Assembly (NCBI GenBank): GCA_003527165.1
Contig: DPSI01000571.1
Location: 1-5,062, forward strand
Source: Pseudomonas sp.
GTDB taxonomy: Bacteria; Pseudomonadota; Gammaproteobacteria; Pseudomonadales; Pseudomonadaceae
Length of the DNA stretch: 5,062 nt
Direction: 5' to 3'
Shown piece after piece: positions 4,110 to 5,062 of the stretch. How positions within the stretch are numbered: the stretch's first letter is position 1; each line of letters starts with the position of its first letter. Both the position numbers and the translations under genes were made by a program. Under the pieces are notes generated by a model. That model was not told the DNA's origin. It made no database searches and saw only the letters and a program-made list of their open reading frames with translations.

Positions 4110-5062
4110 ATGTTTTACCTGCTCTACCTCTATTACGCCGACATCGCGCACCAGTATCCGCTGCTGAACCTTGTCCAGTATCAGACGGTGCGGATGGCCC
4201 TGGCCCTGGCCACCGCCATGATCGTCGCCGTCGCCATGGGCAGTCGCTTCATCAACTGGATCCGCGCCAAACAGGGCAGGGGCCAGCCGATCCGCGACGA
4301 CGGCCCCGTCAGCCACCTGTCCAAGGTCGGCACCCCCACCATGGGCGGGCTGATGATCCTGGCCGGCATCGGCGTGTCGGTGCTGCTGTGGGGCGACCTG
4401 ACCAACCCCTATATCTGGATCGTCAGCCTGGTCACCGCCGCCTTCGGCGTGCTGGGCTTCATCGACGACTACGCCAAGGTCACCAAACAGACCTCGGCCG
4501 GCCTGACGTCCAAGCAGAAGCTGCTGGCCCAGACGGTCGTCGCCGTGATCGCCGGCGTCCTGACCGTGCTGTGGATGACCGTCTCGCCCACCTCGCCGGG
4601 GCTTGAGACGTCCATCGCCTTCCCCTTCTTCAAGGCGGTGCTGCTGAACATCGGCTGGTTCTATGTGGCCTTCGCCGCCTTCACCATCGTCGGCTTCTCC
4701 AACGCCGTGAACCTGACCGACGGTCTGGACGGCCTGGCCACCGTGCCGGTGATGATGGCGGCGGGCGCCTTCGGGGTGATCTCGTATCTGGCCGGCAACT
4801 TCGTCTTCGCCCAGTATCTGCAGATCCACCACGTCCCCGGCGCCGGCGAACTGGCCATCTTCTGCGCCGCCATGATCGGCGGGGGCGCGGGCTTCCTGTG
4901 GTACAACGCCCCCCCGGCCAAGATCTTCATGGGCGACACGGGCTCGCTGGCCTTAGGCGGGGCGCTCGGCGCCATCGCCGTCATGACCAAGCACGAACTG
5001 GTCCTGGGCATCGTCGGCGGCCTGTTCGTGGCCGAAGCCGCCTCGGTCATGATCCAGGTCGG
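4110..5062 (+). CDS. mraY: Phospho-N-acetylmuramoyl-pentapeptide transferase, 3' end beyond the window
   Basis: MraY transfers phospho-MurNAc-pentapeptide from UDP to undecaprenyl phosphate and makes lipid I at the inner face of the membrane. The visible 317 residues begin [20 protein letters not shown], as in the family, and alternate hydrophobic helices with cytoplasmic loops. Key motifs are GTPTMGG (74-80), the Mg2+/substrate aspartate pair in GFIDDYAKV (D119, D120), [10 protein letters not shown] (201-210, with D204 and D207) and [12 protein letters not shown] (273-284, with D276). The family is about 360-370 residues long in Alphaproteobacteria, so roughly 45-50 C-terminal residues are missing past the window. 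No frame defects are seen. The gene is coupled to the murF end just upstream, and murD would be expected next. High GC and Gly/Ala codon use (GGC/GCC) match the b' and murF parts and differ from the left segment. Confidence 0.96.
   Translation, partial: MFYLLYLYYADIAHQYPLLNLVQYQTVRMALALATAMIVAVAMGSRFINWIRAKQGRGQPIRDDGPVSHLSKVGTPTMGGLMILAGIGVSVLLWGDLTNPYIWIVSLVTAAFGVLGFIDDYAKVTKQTSAGLTSKQKLLAQTVVAVIAGVLTVLWMTVSPTSPGLETSIAFPFFKAVLLNIGWFYVAFAAFTIVGFSNAVNLTDGLDGLATVPVMMAAGAFGVISYLAGNFVFAQYLQIHHVPGAGELAIFCAAMIGGGAGFLWYNAPPAKIFMGDTGSLALGGALGAIAVMTKHELVLGIVGGLFVAEAASVMIQV

Noticed and set aside
3183..4832. Minus-strand open frame of 549 codons, Gly/His/Asp-rich
   Set aside because: It crosses both joins and lies opposite atpE, b', murF and mraY. 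The repetitive Gly/Asp/His content is the complement of GCC/GGC/GTC codons.
1..5062. CRISPR array, tRNA, rRNA, insertion sequence or phage module
   Set aside because: I found no regularly spaced direct repeats, RNA gene signatures, transposase motifs or phage genes in either strand.

Overview
This window does not read as one continuous piece of a single genome. Positions 1 to about 3,230 look like a Pseudomonas chromosome (fluorescens/putida-like). The evidence is an inverted pair of the REP sequence typical of that genus, a DUF4168 secreted protein, a COG1926-type phosphoribosyltransferase and the codon style. From about 3,208 to the end the DNA looks like an alphaproteobacterium, probably Caulobacterales and Brevundimonas-like: the ATP synthase c subunit is followed by a b' subunit, and a MurF tail is followed by MraY. 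Even this right-hand part is spliced, because the b' gene runs in frame into the C-terminus of MurF. There are therefore two unnatural joins about 750 bp apart. Each truncates housekeeping genes and each falls where the two source sequences look alike over a short stretch. A chimeric assembly is the simplest explanation.

Segment A (1 to ~3,230). A membrane sensor histidine kinase runs leftward from 1454 and off the window edge. Its frame lacks a stop inside the window. It is divergent from a small exported DUF4168 protein (1605-1994). The 150 bp between them carry what looks like a complete sigma-54 control region: a perfect inverted repeat at the kinase start codon, an IHF-like site, and a -24/-12 element 38 bp before the DUF4168 start codon. 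A terminator and a REP doublet follow the DUF4168 gene. A 5' leader with several possible stem-loops then precedes a 51-codon proline-rich ORF, whose Shine-Dalgarno sequence can pair with an upstream anti-SD sequence. This ORF meets a convergent phosphoribosyltransferase gene with one base between the stop codons. The 5' end of that gene is lost at the first join.

Segment B (~3,208 to ~3,975). It holds the last 46 codons of atpE, a very strong GC-only hairpin, and the b' subunit gene up to near its natural end. Segment C (~3,966 to 5,062) holds the last ~40 codons of murF and then mraY, whose ribosome binding site overlaps the murF stop codon. This is the normal dcw (division and cell wall) order. 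mraY is cut by the window end after 317 codons.

The most promising biology is the kinase/DUF4168 sigma-54 regulatory region and the SD-sequestering leader of the small proline-rich ORF. The atpE, b' and murF joins are best treated as artefacts until reads show otherwise.
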